14,745 nucleotides of DNA from JAIRTY01 sp050257395 (GTDB lineage: Bacteria; Actinomycetota; Actinomycetes; Streptosporangiales; Streptosporangiaceae), in assembly GCA_050257395.1 (NCBI GenBank), contig JBLMWU010000096.1:1-14745 (forward strand), written 5' to 3'. Made by a program: the position numbers and the translations under genes. The notes under the pieces are model-generated. The model was not told the origin of the DNA. It searched no databases and worked only from the letters and a program-made list of their open reading frames with translations. Below are positions 6,034 to 12,317 of the stretch, piece by piece (the first letter of the stretch is position 1; each line of letters starts with the position of its first letter).

Positions 6034-6909
6034 ATGGCCGGACAGGCCAGCACAGCCAGCGGCCCGGCACTGCCGGGCGGGGCGGGGCCGATCCGTGAGC
6101 GGATGCGCGGCTTCCAGGCCGGGTACGGCCGGGAGCTCGCGGTGGCGGGCACGGCCTGGCGCTACTACCGGCTCGGCCAGGGACCCGGGGTGGTCTGGCT
6201 GACCGGCGGGCTGCGCCGGGCCGCACTCGGCTTCGGCTTCATGGAGCTGCTGGCCAGCCGCTACACCGTGGTAGCGCCCGATTACCCGGCCCTGCGCACC
6301 TTCGGGGAGTTCGACCGGGGGCTGACCGCCATCCTGCAGGCCGAGGGCATCAGCCGCTTCCATCTCGTCTGCCAGTCCTACGGCGGGATGCTGGGCCAGG
6401 CCTACCTGGCACGCCATCCGGCGATGGTGGACCGGCTGGTGCTGTCCAGCACCAGCCCGGCCGACTTCAGCCCGCTGTGGCTGCCGGCCGCGTACCTCCT
6501 CGGCGTGCTGGTGCGGGTGCTGCCCGAGCACCGGGTCACGGGCTTCCTCGCAGGCCGGCTCGGCAGCCTGCTCCCCGCCGCCTCCCGCCAGGACGAGGAC
6601 TGGCTGGCGCTGGTGCGCGACACCCTCCGGCACGACCTGACCAAGGCCGATGTCGCCTCCCACTTCCTGGTGGCCGCCGATGTGATCAGGACCCGGGTGG
6701 TGCGGCCCGGCGCCTTCCGGGCCTGGGACGGGCGTGCCGTGGCGCTGAGCGCGGCGAACGACCCGACCCAGGGCAGCAGGGACAGAGCGCGCTACGAACG
6801 GCTGCTCGGCCGCCCGGTGACGGTCATCAGCATGGGCCAGGCCGGCCACGTCGCCTGCCTGACCGATCCGCAGCAGTACGTGGCCTGGCTCGGGCAGGCG
6901 CTGACCTGA
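6034..6909 (+). CDS. Alpha/beta-fold hydrolase 1
   Basis: A 291-residue probable esterase or related enzyme. The start is ATG 6034 with GGAGG (6021-6025) 8 nt upstream. After about 35 low-complexity residues the fold begins with WRYYRLGQGPGVVWLTGG, then VVAPDYPALRT, the nucleophile elbow LVCQSYGGM (S115; Cys replaces the usual first Gly of GxSxG), VDRLVLSSTSP, a lid region with a hydrophobic helix (WLPAAYLLGVLVRVLP), then D243 in the AANDP loop and H272 in GQAGHVACL. The Ser-Asp-His triad is therefore complete. The oxyanion loop reads LTGG rather than the common HGG. The gap to the next hydrolase is 30 bp, so both are probably translated from one transcript. The substrate cannot be predicted; no lipase or epoxide-hydrolase hallmark stands out. 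Confidence 0.92.
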   Translation: MAGQASTASGPALPGGAGPIRERMRGFQAGYGRELAVAGTAWRYYRLGQGPGVVWLTGGLRRAALGFGFMELLASRYTVVAPDYPALRTFGEFDRGLTAILQAEGISRFHLVCQSYGGMLGQAYLARHPAMVDRLVLSSTSPADFSPLWLPAAYLLGVLVRVLPEHRVTGFLAGRLGSLLPAASRQDEDWLALVRDTLRHDLTKADVASHFLVAADVIRTRVVRPGAFRAWDGRAVALSAANDPTQGSRDRARYERLLGRPVTVISMGQAGHVACLTDPQQYVAWLGQALT

Positions 6910-6939
6910 GCGCGGCCCGGCGGGCGGAAAGGATTCCCG

Positions 6940-7836
6940 ATGAGAACGGCGGCCACGCAGCCCGCGGTGCGCGGCGAGACGATCCGGCTGGCCGGCGGGC
7001 GGCGACTGGGGTTCCGGCAATGGGGCGACCCGCACGGCACCCCGGTGCTGGAGTTCCGCGGCCTGCCCAGCTCCAGCCTGGGCGACGCGATCGGCCAGGA
7101 CTTCCTGGCCGGCCGCCACCTCCGGCGGATCACGGTCGACCGGCCCGGCACCGGGCTGTCCGATTTCCAGCCCGGCCGCACGCTGCTGGACTGGCCCGCC
7201 GACGTCGCCCAGCTCGCGGACGCACTCGGCATCGGCCAGTTCGCGGTGCTGGGCACCTCGGGCGGCGGCCCGTACGCCGCGGCCTGCGCCTGCCGCCTGC
7301 CTGGCCGGGTGGTGCGGCTGTCGCTGGTCAGTGCGCTCGCACCACTGGACCGCCCGGGTGCCGGACGCGGGATGAACGCGGGCGAACTGCGGATGATGCT
7401 GCTCTCGCGGAATCTGCCCGCGGTGGCGCGGGCGGTGACCGCGGTCGCGGTGGCCGCCGACCGGATCCGGCCCGGCACCCTGATCCGCGGGCTGGCCCGG
7501 GCCGTGCCCGAATGTGACCGGGCGGTCATGGCGCGGCCTGAGGTGCAGGCCAGCCTGACCGACTCCTACCACCGGGCTTTCGCGCACGGCACCCGCGGCC
7601 AGATCCACGACTGGGGCCTGATCGCCACGCCGTGGGGATTCCGCCCGGAGGACATCGCCGTGGAGACCTTCCTGTGGCAGGGCGACCAGGACGACCGCGT
7701 CCCGCCGCACCACGCCGAATACCTGGCCCGCGCGATCCGCGGCAGCGACCTCACCATGCTGCGCGGCGAAGGCCACATGATCGCCTTCACCTGCATCGAG
7801 GCGGCCCTCAGCCAGCTGGCCGCGGACAGCGGCTGA
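6940..7836 (+). CDS. Alpha/beta-fold hydrolase 2
   Basis: A 298-residue protein, last gene of the operon, with GAAAGGA (6927-6933) 6 nt before ATG 6940. Visible signatures: LAGGRRLGFRQWGDPHGTPV, the DRPGTGLSD motif (seen as DRPGYGLSD in many relatives), the elbow VLGTSGGGPYAA (S107), the acidic residue in WQGDQDDRVP (D251), and the histidine in GEGHMI (H279). The triad is complete. The oxyanion HG motif, usually FHGxPSS or similar, reads FRGLPSS, so the His is replaced by Arg. The two hydrolases in this operon share only the fold, so they are not a recent tandem duplication. Likely a carboxyl-ester or related hydrolase; substrate unknown. Confidence 0.93.
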   Translation: MRTAATQPAVRGETIRLAGGRRLGFRQWGDPHGTPVLEFRGLPSSSLGDAIGQDFLAGRHLRRITVDRPGTGLSDFQPGRTLLDWPADVAQLADALGIGQFAVLGTSGGGPYAAACACRLPGRVVRLSLVSALAPLDRPGAGRGMNAGELRMMLLSRNLPAVARAVTAVAVAADRIRPGTLIRGLARAVPECDRAVMARPEVQASLTDSYHRAFAHGTRGQIHDWGLIATPWGFRPEDIAVETFLWQGDQDDRVPPHHAEYLARAIRGSDLTMLRGEGHMIAFTCIEAALSQLAADSG

Positions 7837-7859
7837 CGCCCGCCAGCCTCCCCGGGCCC

Positions 7860-7890
7860 CTCCCCGGCACAGCGCGCTGGCGCCGGGGGG
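7860..7890 (+). terminator. Strong GC hairpin after the hydrolase operon
   Basis: CCCCGGC (7862-7868) pairs with GCCGGGG (7882-7888), and the stem can extend by a G-U and a C-G pair to 7860/7890. The loop itself contains a perfect 10-bp palindrome CAGCGCGCTG (7870-7879). It lies 23 nt after the stop of hydrolase 2, with no U-tract. It is the best terminator candidate in the window. Confidence 0.65.
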
Positions 7891-7892
7891 AC

Positions 7893-7912
7893 GGCGGCCT
7901 GCCCGTGCCGCC
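7893..7912 (+). terminator. Second tandem hairpin
   Basis: GGCGGC (7893-7898) and GCCGCC (7907-7912) form a perfect 6-bp stem with an 8-nt loop, directly after the first hairpin. Tandem stems of this kind often back up termination in actinomycetes. Confidence 0.45.
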
Positions 7913-7971
7913 AGCCAGAGGCCGGCTTCCCCCGGAGGCTCACCCGGCCAGGGGATAGAGCGGCCGCGGCC

Positions 7972-7987
7972 ACCTTTGTACCTTTGT
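7972..7987 (+). repeat. Tandem 8-bp direct repeat upstream of the helical-protein gene
   Basis: ACCTTTGT occurs twice head to tail (7972-7979 and 7980-7987), followed by GAAAACC. It lies 55 bp before the chosen start codon at 8042, in a short AT-richer patch and just after GATAGAG (7954-7960). This position suits an activator or repressor site. A TTG in the repeat could also open a longer reading frame, but it has no ribosome site. Confidence 0.45.
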
Positions 7988-8041
7988 GAAAACCCACGGC
8001 ACCGGCGCTCCCGGCGGCCCAGGCACCCTCCGGGAGCCCTG

Positions 8042-8674
8042 ATGGTGGCAGACCGTTTCCCCCCGCATCCCACCGGCCGCGTCATCCCGCCGGCCGGGCC
8101 GGGCTCGCTGCTGGCCCGCGCCGAAGAGCTCCACGCCGCCGCGCTGGCCGCGCTCACCGGCCCCGACCAGGCCCGCGGATTCCAGGCGATCGCCCGGCTG
8201 ACCGGGCACCTCGCCGCCACCCGCAGGGCCGTCCTGCCGGTGGCGGCCAGGCAGGCGGGCACCGGGGCCTGGCTGGTGGCGGCCTGCCGGGCCCAGGCCG
8301 GGCAGGCCGAACGCGCGCTGCGGCGCTACGGGTGCCTGCTGGCGGGGCAGTCACGCGCCGTCCGGCTCCCGCCCGGCAGCGTCTGGGCCCAGCTGGAGCA
8401 GCGGCTCGCCGGCTACCGCGCGGCCGAGCAGGTGCTGCTCGCCCGGCTGGACGCGTGCCTCAGCGCCGCCGAGCAGACCCGGCTCGCCGCGGCCTACCGC
8501 GCCGTGTTCGCCGCCGCGCCCACCAGGCCGCACCCCCGGTGCCCGCACACCGGCCCGCTGGCCGGGCCGGCGTTCCGCGTCCTCGCGCTGCGGGACCGGT
8601 TCCTCGACGCGATCGACTCGCGGCCCGCACGGCCTCCTCCGGCGGACCCGGGCGGGGAGCCTTACCCGCCGTGA
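8042..8674 (+). CDS. Conserved-type helical protein, possibly hemerythrin-like (210 aa)
   Basis: A soluble, almost wholly alpha-helical protein. The start is ATG 8042, chosen because GGGAG (8032-8036) lies 5 nt upstream; a TTG at 7976 in the same frame would add 22 Arg/Pro-rich residues. Helices: SLLARAEELHAAALAALTG, IARLTGHLAATRRAVLPVAAR, VWAQLEQRLAGYRAAEQVLLARLDACLS, and EQTRLAAAYRAVFA. The C-terminus has the signature RPHPRCPHTGP followed by FRVLALRDRFLDAIDSRP. I associate this RPHP..PHTG tail with actinobacterial proteins that have a hemerythrin-like four-helix domain, but most of the His/Glu iron ligands are not evident here, so metal binding is doubtful. Its stop lies inside the end of the convergent glycosidase gene (13-bp overlap). 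Confidence 0.72.
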   Translation: MVADRFPPHPTGRVIPPAGPGSLLARAEELHAAALAALTGPDQARGFQAIARLTGHLAATRRAVLPVAARQAGTGAWLVAACRAQAGQAERALRRYGCLLAGQSRAVRLPPGSVWAQLEQRLAGYRAAEQVLLARLDACLSAAEQTRLAAAYRAVFAAAPTRPHPRCPHTGPLAGPAFRVLALRDRFLDAIDSRPARPPPADPGGEPYPP

Positions 8675-10185
8675 ATCCGGACGACGGCAGCGCTGGTGGC
8701 CTGGACGGTGAGGCAGACTCCCGCCTGCGGGTCGGCCTGCACGGCGCTCCAGGTGCCGTTCCAGGGGGCGGCGCCGGTGATCGTGGCGCCGCCGAGCCTG
8801 GCGCTGGCCGCGCCCGGGTTACCCGGCTCACCGCTGACGAGGGTGACGGCCTCCGCGCCCAGCGGCCCGGGGAAGGGCGGCGTGATCGTGACGGCCGCGT
8901 CCGTGGCAGCGACGCCCTGGGTCTTGTTGATGACGGTGACGTAGTCGCAGTCATCGGCGCGAACGCAGTAGGCGGTTGCGTTGACGCCGCCCGGGTTCGC
9001 GATCGCCACCGGGAACATCCGCCCCGCCGAGCCCAGATCGAAGGCCTTGATGCCGTACCCCTTCGGGGTGACCGCGTAGCCGCTGCCGGCTGCCGCATCG
9101 GGGACGATCGTGTCGGTGTAGAGCCACTGCTTGTTGTGGAAATTCACGCCCGCGGCCCCGCGCGTCGCCCACCAGTGCAGGTAGTCGAGGGCCCACAGCG
9201 CCGACGCGAACCCGTTGCTGGCTCCCGGCACCCCGGTGAGGTAGTCGTTCGCCTCGGTGAGCCGGTAACGCAGGCCGGCCGGCGCCGTCGGCGCGCAGTT
9301 GTGCCGGTAGAGCCAGGGATAGGGAGTGTAGGTCGTGCCCGCCGGCTGGGTCCCGGGCGCGGTGCCCGTGACCCATTGCACCGACAGCATGTTGCTGATC
9401 GCCTGCTGCGCGGTCGTCTGCCCCGGGCCGCCCCCCGCGTAGTGGTGCTGGGTGACCTCGGCGACGGTGCCCGAGGACTGCAGATCGATGGCGAACTGCT
9501 GCGTCCAGGACACGCCGCTGGCCGGGCTGGGGGTGTAGGTCTGCGTGCTGTACGCCCCGGTGTCGGGGCCGCAGAAGACCACGCCGGGCGCCGCGGCGCT
9601 GACCGCGCTCGCGAAGCGCTGCCAGTCGGCCAGATAGGACCGGTACGCGCTGCCCGGCACTCCGGGGACCGCCTCGGTGATCGCCGGGTCGAGTGGGTGG
9701 CCCGGGTAGGTGTGGTAGGAGTGCCAGTCCGGCTCGTTCCCGATGGCGAAACTCGCCACCTGCTCCCGGTAACACGCCCAGATATGGCCTGCGATCTGGG
9801 CATCGACTGACGTCAGGTTCGGGATCGGCCTGGCGGCCGGATTGAGCAGGCGCAGCGAGTAGATGACCTTCACCCCGGCCGCCGCGGCGAAAGCGAAGAG
9901 CTTGTCGATCCCGGTGTACCCGTCACTGCCCGTGCCAGCGACGGTCATGGTGTCCACCGAGCCGCCGCCGATCCGGAGATTACGCAGGCCGAGATTGCGG
10001 AACAGGGTGACGAGCGTGACGTTTCCCGGATCGAACAGATACCCGGTCACACCCGCATTTCCCGGGTTGAGCGGACCCCGCTCGAAACTGAGCCCGGCGA
10101 AATCATGCGGGATCAGGGCAGAGGGGTTCTGATTGTCGACGGTGATTGTTAAGGCAGGGGGCATGACCTGGTAATTCCCGGGCAC
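8662..10185 (-). CDS. GH79-type glycoside hydrolase (beta-glucuronidase/heparanase-like), no signal peptide
   Basis: A 507-residue retaining glycosidase fold (clan GH-A barrel plus beta-sandwich). From the longest start, GTG 10185: an N-terminal beta-strand LTITVDNQNP and DFAGLSFERG; the LRIGGGSVDT motif; the acid/base in IGNEPDW (E151); AEVTQHHYAGG; the nucleophile in LTEANDY (E311); FHNKQWLYT; and a C-terminal beta domain with ATITGAAPWNGTW ending AAVVRIHGG, as in the GH79 C-terminal domain. Relatives are usually exported, but a stop codon at 10195-10197 in the same frame excludes a signal peptide unless there is a frameshift. ATG 10164 is an alternative start; neither start has a good ribosome site. 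It lies 64 bp after the LysE stop on the same strand. Substrates of the family are glucuronides or 4-O-methylglucuronides. Confidence 0.88.
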   Translation of the reverse strand: MPGNYQVMPPALTITVDNQNPSALIPHDFAGLSFERGPLNPGNAGVTGYLFDPGNVTLVTLFRNLGLRNLRIGGGSVDTMTVAGTGSDGYTGIDKLFAFAAAAGVKVIYSLRLLNPAARPIPNLTSVDAQIAGHIWACYREQVASFAIGNEPDWHSYHTYPGHPLDPAITEAVPGVPGSAYRSYLADWQRFASAVSAAAPGVVFCGPDTGAYSTQTYTPSPASGVSWTQQFAIDLQSSGTVAEVTQHHYAGGGPGQTTAQQAISNMLSVQWVTGTAPGTQPAGTTYTPYPWLYRHNCAPTAPAGLRYRLTEANDYLTGVPGASNGFASALWALDYLHWWATRGAAGVNFHNKQWLYTDTIVPDAAAGSGYAVTPKGYGIKAFDLGSAGRMFPVAIANPGGVNATAYCVRADDCDYVTVINKTQGVAATDAAVTITPPFPGPLGAEAVTLVSGEPGNPGAASARLGGATITGAAPWNGTWSAVQADPQAGVCLTVQATSAAVVRIHGG

Positions 10186-10190
10186 GGGAA
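10175..10190 (-). repeat. Hairpin over the GTG start of the GH79 gene
   Basis: TTCCC (10175-10179) and GGGAA (10186-10190) are perfect inverted arms, and the GTG codon at 10185-10183 lies in the 6-nt loop. A hairpin here would bear on translation from the GTG, or favour the later ATG at 10164. The stem is only 5 bp. Confidence 0.4.
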
Positions 10191-10195
10191 CCGGC

Positions 10196-10208
10196 TAACC
10201 AGCGGTTA
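10196..10208. promoter_or_regulatory. 13-bp palindrome, candidate operator
   Basis: TAACC-AGC-GGTTA is a perfect inverted repeat between the LysE and GH79 genes, 11 bp before the GTG of the glycosidase. Its position next to a putative start suggests a repressor site for the glycosidase. No carbohydrate regulator gene is adjacent, so the partner is unknown. Confidence 0.4.
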
Positions 10209-10249
10209 TGCGCAACCATGCCGGGACCGCCGGCACCGTGGGACCGCGA

Positions 10250-10885
10250 TTACCAGTGAACGAAACGCGCGGCGGGCAGCAGCGCCCCGATCACGATCAT
10301 CGCGGCACCGGAACACCGGGTGACAGCGCGCGCGGCAGCCGGCCGGGGGTGCAGCACCTTACGCGCGAAAGACCCGAGGCACAGGTAGAAGACGGCGACC
10401 GTGAGCATGAAGACCACCCCGAGGAAGCCGAGCTGCACGGTGAGCGGCCAGGCCCAGCGCGGGCTGGTGAACTGCGGCAGCAGCGCGAGGAGCAGCAGCA
10501 GGCCCTTGGGGTTGAGGGCGCTGACCCCGGCCCCCCGGATGAGGACGGCTCTGGCCGCGCCGCGGCGGCCCGGGCCGGCCGGGCCTCCCGGCCGCGGCCC
10601 CGCTGCCGCGGGCCTGGCGAAGGTCCTCGCCCCGTGCCACATCAGGTAGAGCCCGCCGGCGAGGGTGAGGCCGGCCAGCAGCCCCGGCGACCGGGCGACC
10701 ACCAGGCCGACGCCCGCGGCGACCACGATCGTGATGCCGGCGTAGCCCGCCACCAGGCCGGCCACGGCCGGGAGGGCGGAGTGCCCGCGGAGCCCCGAGC
10801 TGATGACGAAAGCCCAGTCCGCCCCCGGGACCATGACCAGCAGCAGGGCGGTCACCCAGAAGGCGGCGACAGAGGCGGCGGCCAT
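10250..10885 (-). CDS. LysE-family amino-acid/metabolite exporter
   Basis: A 211-residue integral membrane protein of the LysE/RhtB superfamily, exporting amino acids or similar metabolites by proton-coupled transport. Signatures: the first membrane segment VAAFWVTALLLVMVPGADWAFV (typical PGPD-like turn, here PGAD), GLVAGYAGITIVVAAGVGLVV, LTLAGGLYLMWHGARTF, the conserved ALNPKGLLLLLALLPQF motif, and two C-terminal membrane segments. The start is ATG 10885 with an AGAGGAAG site about 7 nt upstream; the frame stays open to 10990, but that would add 35 non-hydrophobic residues and run across the regulatory gap. It is divergent from an Lrp/AsnC regulator, the usual controller of such exporters. 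Confidence 0.93.
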   Translation of the reverse strand: MAAASVAAFWVTALLLVMVPGADWAFVISSGLRGHSALPAVAGLVAGYAGITIVVAAGVGLVVARSPGLLAGLTLAGGLYLMWHGARTFARPAAAGPRPGGPAGPGRRGAARAVLIRGAGVSALNPKGLLLLLALLPQFTSPRWAWPLTVQLGFLGVVFMLTVAVFYLCLGSFARKVLHPRPAAARAVTRCSGAAMIVIGALLPAARFVHW

Positions 10886-10915
10886 GGAAACTTCTTCCTC
10901 TTGGCTGGTATCTGC

Positions 10916-10952
10916 TGGAAAACTATCCCTGATCGGGCAGAATGTGTTTCCA
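10916..10952. promoter_or_regulatory. Candidate operator between the LysE and AsnC genes
   Basis: The 110-bp gap is AT-richer than its surroundings. It holds TGGAAA (10916-10921) and TTTCCA (10947-10952) as 6-bp inverted arms, with an internal CCC-T-GATCGGG palindrome (10928-10937 region). Lrp/AsnC regulators bind imperfect dyads in such gaps, so this is a plausible site, but I cannot define the exact box. Confidence 0.35.
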
Positions 10953-10995
10953 TCTATTGCCGCTGCTAGCCACTCTGTTGGAAGAAACATCCGTC

Positions 10996-11448
10996 ATGGA
11001 CGCGATCGACCGGAAGATTCTTGCCGCGCTGCAGGAGGACGGGCGCCTGACCGTCACCGAACTGGCGGGCCGGGTGGGCCTGAGCATCTCCCCCTGCCAC
11101 CGGCGGGTGCGCGAGCTCGAGCACAGCGGCGCGATCCGCGGCTACCGGGCCGTCGTGGACGGCGGCGCCGTGGGCCTGGGCTTCGAGGCGCTGATGTTCA
11201 TCACCATGCGCCAGGAGGACCGCGAGACCCTGCTGGGCTTCGAAGCGGGGCTCGCGGCCATCCCCCAGGTCATCCACGCTGAGCGCCTCTTCGGCGACCC
11301 CGACTACCTGGTCCGGATCGTCACCGCCGACCTGGCCGCGTATCAGCGCCTGCAGGACGAGCGGCTGTCCGCGCTGCCGGGCATCCTGCGCATGACCTCG
11401 ACCCTGGTCATGAAGCGGGTGGTGCACGACCGGCCGCTGCCCGCCTGA
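10996..11448 (+). CDS. Lrp/AsnC-family transcriptional regulator
   Basis: A 150-residue DNA-binding regulator. N-terminal winged helix-turn-helix: DRKILAALQEDGRLTVTELAGRVGLSISPCHRRVRELEHSGAIRGY (about residues 4-50). Then the RAM ligand-binding domain: FITMRQEDRETLLGFEAGL, VIHAERLFGDPDYLVRIVTADLAAYQ and TSTLVMKRVV, with the GDPDY turn at the effector-binding interface. The start is ATG 10996 behind GGAAGAA (10980-10986); the frame is open further upstream, but those residues lack a ribosome site. Members form dimers to octamers and respond to amino acids; here the obvious target is the divergent LysE-type exporter, by analogy with BrnFE/Lrp-type pairs. Confidence 0.95.
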   Translation: MDAIDRKILAALQEDGRLTVTELAGRVGLSISPCHRRVRELEHSGAIRGYRAVVDGGAVGLGFEALMFITMRQEDRETLLGFEAGLAAIPQVIHAERLFGDPDYLVRIVTADLAAYQRLQDERLSALPGILRMTSTLVMKRVVHDRPLPA

Positions 11449-11456
11449 GCGGTCCC

Positions 11457-11468
11457 GGCGGCGCCGCC
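11457..11468. terminator. GC palindrome between convergent genes
   Basis: GGCGGCGCCGCC is a perfect 12-bp palindrome in the 38-bp gap between the AsnC gene and the minus-strand TauE gene. It could fold into a short hairpin that acts in both directions. Because it has no separate loop, the fold would lose the central pairs. Confidence 0.35.
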
Positions 11469-11486
11469 CGGCCCGCGGCGGCCGCG

Positions 11487-12227
11487 TCAGGCCAGCGCGT
11501 GGGCCAGGGCGAGGCCGGCCCCGATCACGGCGATGGCGAGCACGGCGGAGCGGACGAGCACGGCCGGCACCCGGTCGCGCAGGCAAGCCCCGGCGAGCAG
11601 GCCGGCGCCGGTGCCGGCCGCCCCGGCGGCGAGGACGCCCGCGGGCACCGGGGCCGCGCTGAGCACGATGAACGCGGCCGCGTTGACGGGCAGGAAGACG
11701 GCCTGGACGGTGGCGACGAGCTCACGCGGCGTCCAGGGCTGCCCCGCCGCGTACACCGCGACCGGCGGGCCGCTGACCCCGCTGCTCACGTTCAGCACGC
11801 CCGACAGCGCACCCGCCGCGACGGCGCCGGCCCGCCCGCTCAGCCTGGCCGGGAGCGCGGCCCACGCGCTGGCGGCGACCGCCACGATGGTCACCGCCGC
11901 CACGGTGATGCTCACCGGGCGCGCGCCGGCCGCGCCGATCACCGGCCCGAGCAGCAGGGTGGCGGCGATCGCCGGCAGCCCCAGGAAGAGCACCGGCCGC
12001 CACAGGATCCAGCGCCAGCCGGACCCGAGCAGGCCCACGTTCAGGATCGCGCCGGCGCCGGTGACCAGGCGGACCGCGGCCGCGCCCGGCAGCAGGAGCT
12101 GCGCGGCGGGGGCGAGGATGAGGTTCATCCCGAAGCCCGAGATCGTCTGGGCGGTGGCGGCCACCGCCGCCACCGCGCCAACCCCCGCCAAGCCGGCGAG
12201 CCCGGCGCCCGCGATGTCGTGGACCAT
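11487..12227 (-). CDS. TauE/SafE-family membrane permease
   Basis: A 246-residue integral membrane protein with seven to eight hydrophobic segments, of the TauE/SafE (PF01925-type) family linked to export of sulfite or organosulfur anions, although most members are uncharacterised. Signatures are the first half AATAQTISGFGMNLILAP with the conserved GFG, LVTGAGAILNVGLL, and the repeat LSGVLNVSSGVSGPPVAVYAAG (usually GxGGPP). The start is ATG 12227, with a weak AGGGTGG upstream; the open frame continues to 12785, but that part is antisense to the CDF gene. It is divergent from the CDF metal exporter, with 90 bp between them. Its own transcript is convergent with the AsnC gene. Confidence 0.9.
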   Translation of the reverse strand: MVHDIAGAGLAGLAGVGAVAAVAATAQTISGFGMNLILAPAAQLLLPGAAAVRLVTGAGAILNVGLLGSGWRWILWRPVLFLGLPAIAATLLLGPVIGAAGARPVSITVAAVTIVAVAASAWAALPARLSGRAGAVAAGALSGVLNVSSGVSGPPVAVYAAGQPWTPRELVATVQAVFLPVNAAAFIVLSAAPVPAGVLAAGAAGTGAGLLAGACLRDRVPAVLVRSAVLAIAVIGAGLALAHALA

Positions 12228-12317
12228 GCAGCCCACCCTGCCAGCAGCGCCGCCACCGGCGCCCGGCCCGGGTGGCTGGGACCCGGCGCGGGCAGGCCAG
12301 CGCCGTACCGTGGAGGT

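Noticed and set aside
5449..8262. Open minus-strand frame of more than 900 codons across the VOC-hydrolase operon
   Set aside because: It is the antisense of four well-supported genes; its translation is low-complexity (Gly/Arg/Gln/His-rich) with no family motif. Long antisense frames are expected at this GC content.
8332..9810. Plus-strand frame of 492 codons across the glycosidase
   Set aside because: Antisense of the GH79 gene; the GH79 frame carries the catalytic motifs.
10044..10070. GGTCACA on the plus strand inside the GH79 gene as an ECF41 promoter
   Set aside because: No CGTC at the required distance, and it points antisense into a coding region.
11499..12317. Extended N-terminus of the CDF gene
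   Set aside because: Antisense shadow of the TauE gene; low-complexity Gly/Arg/His translation.
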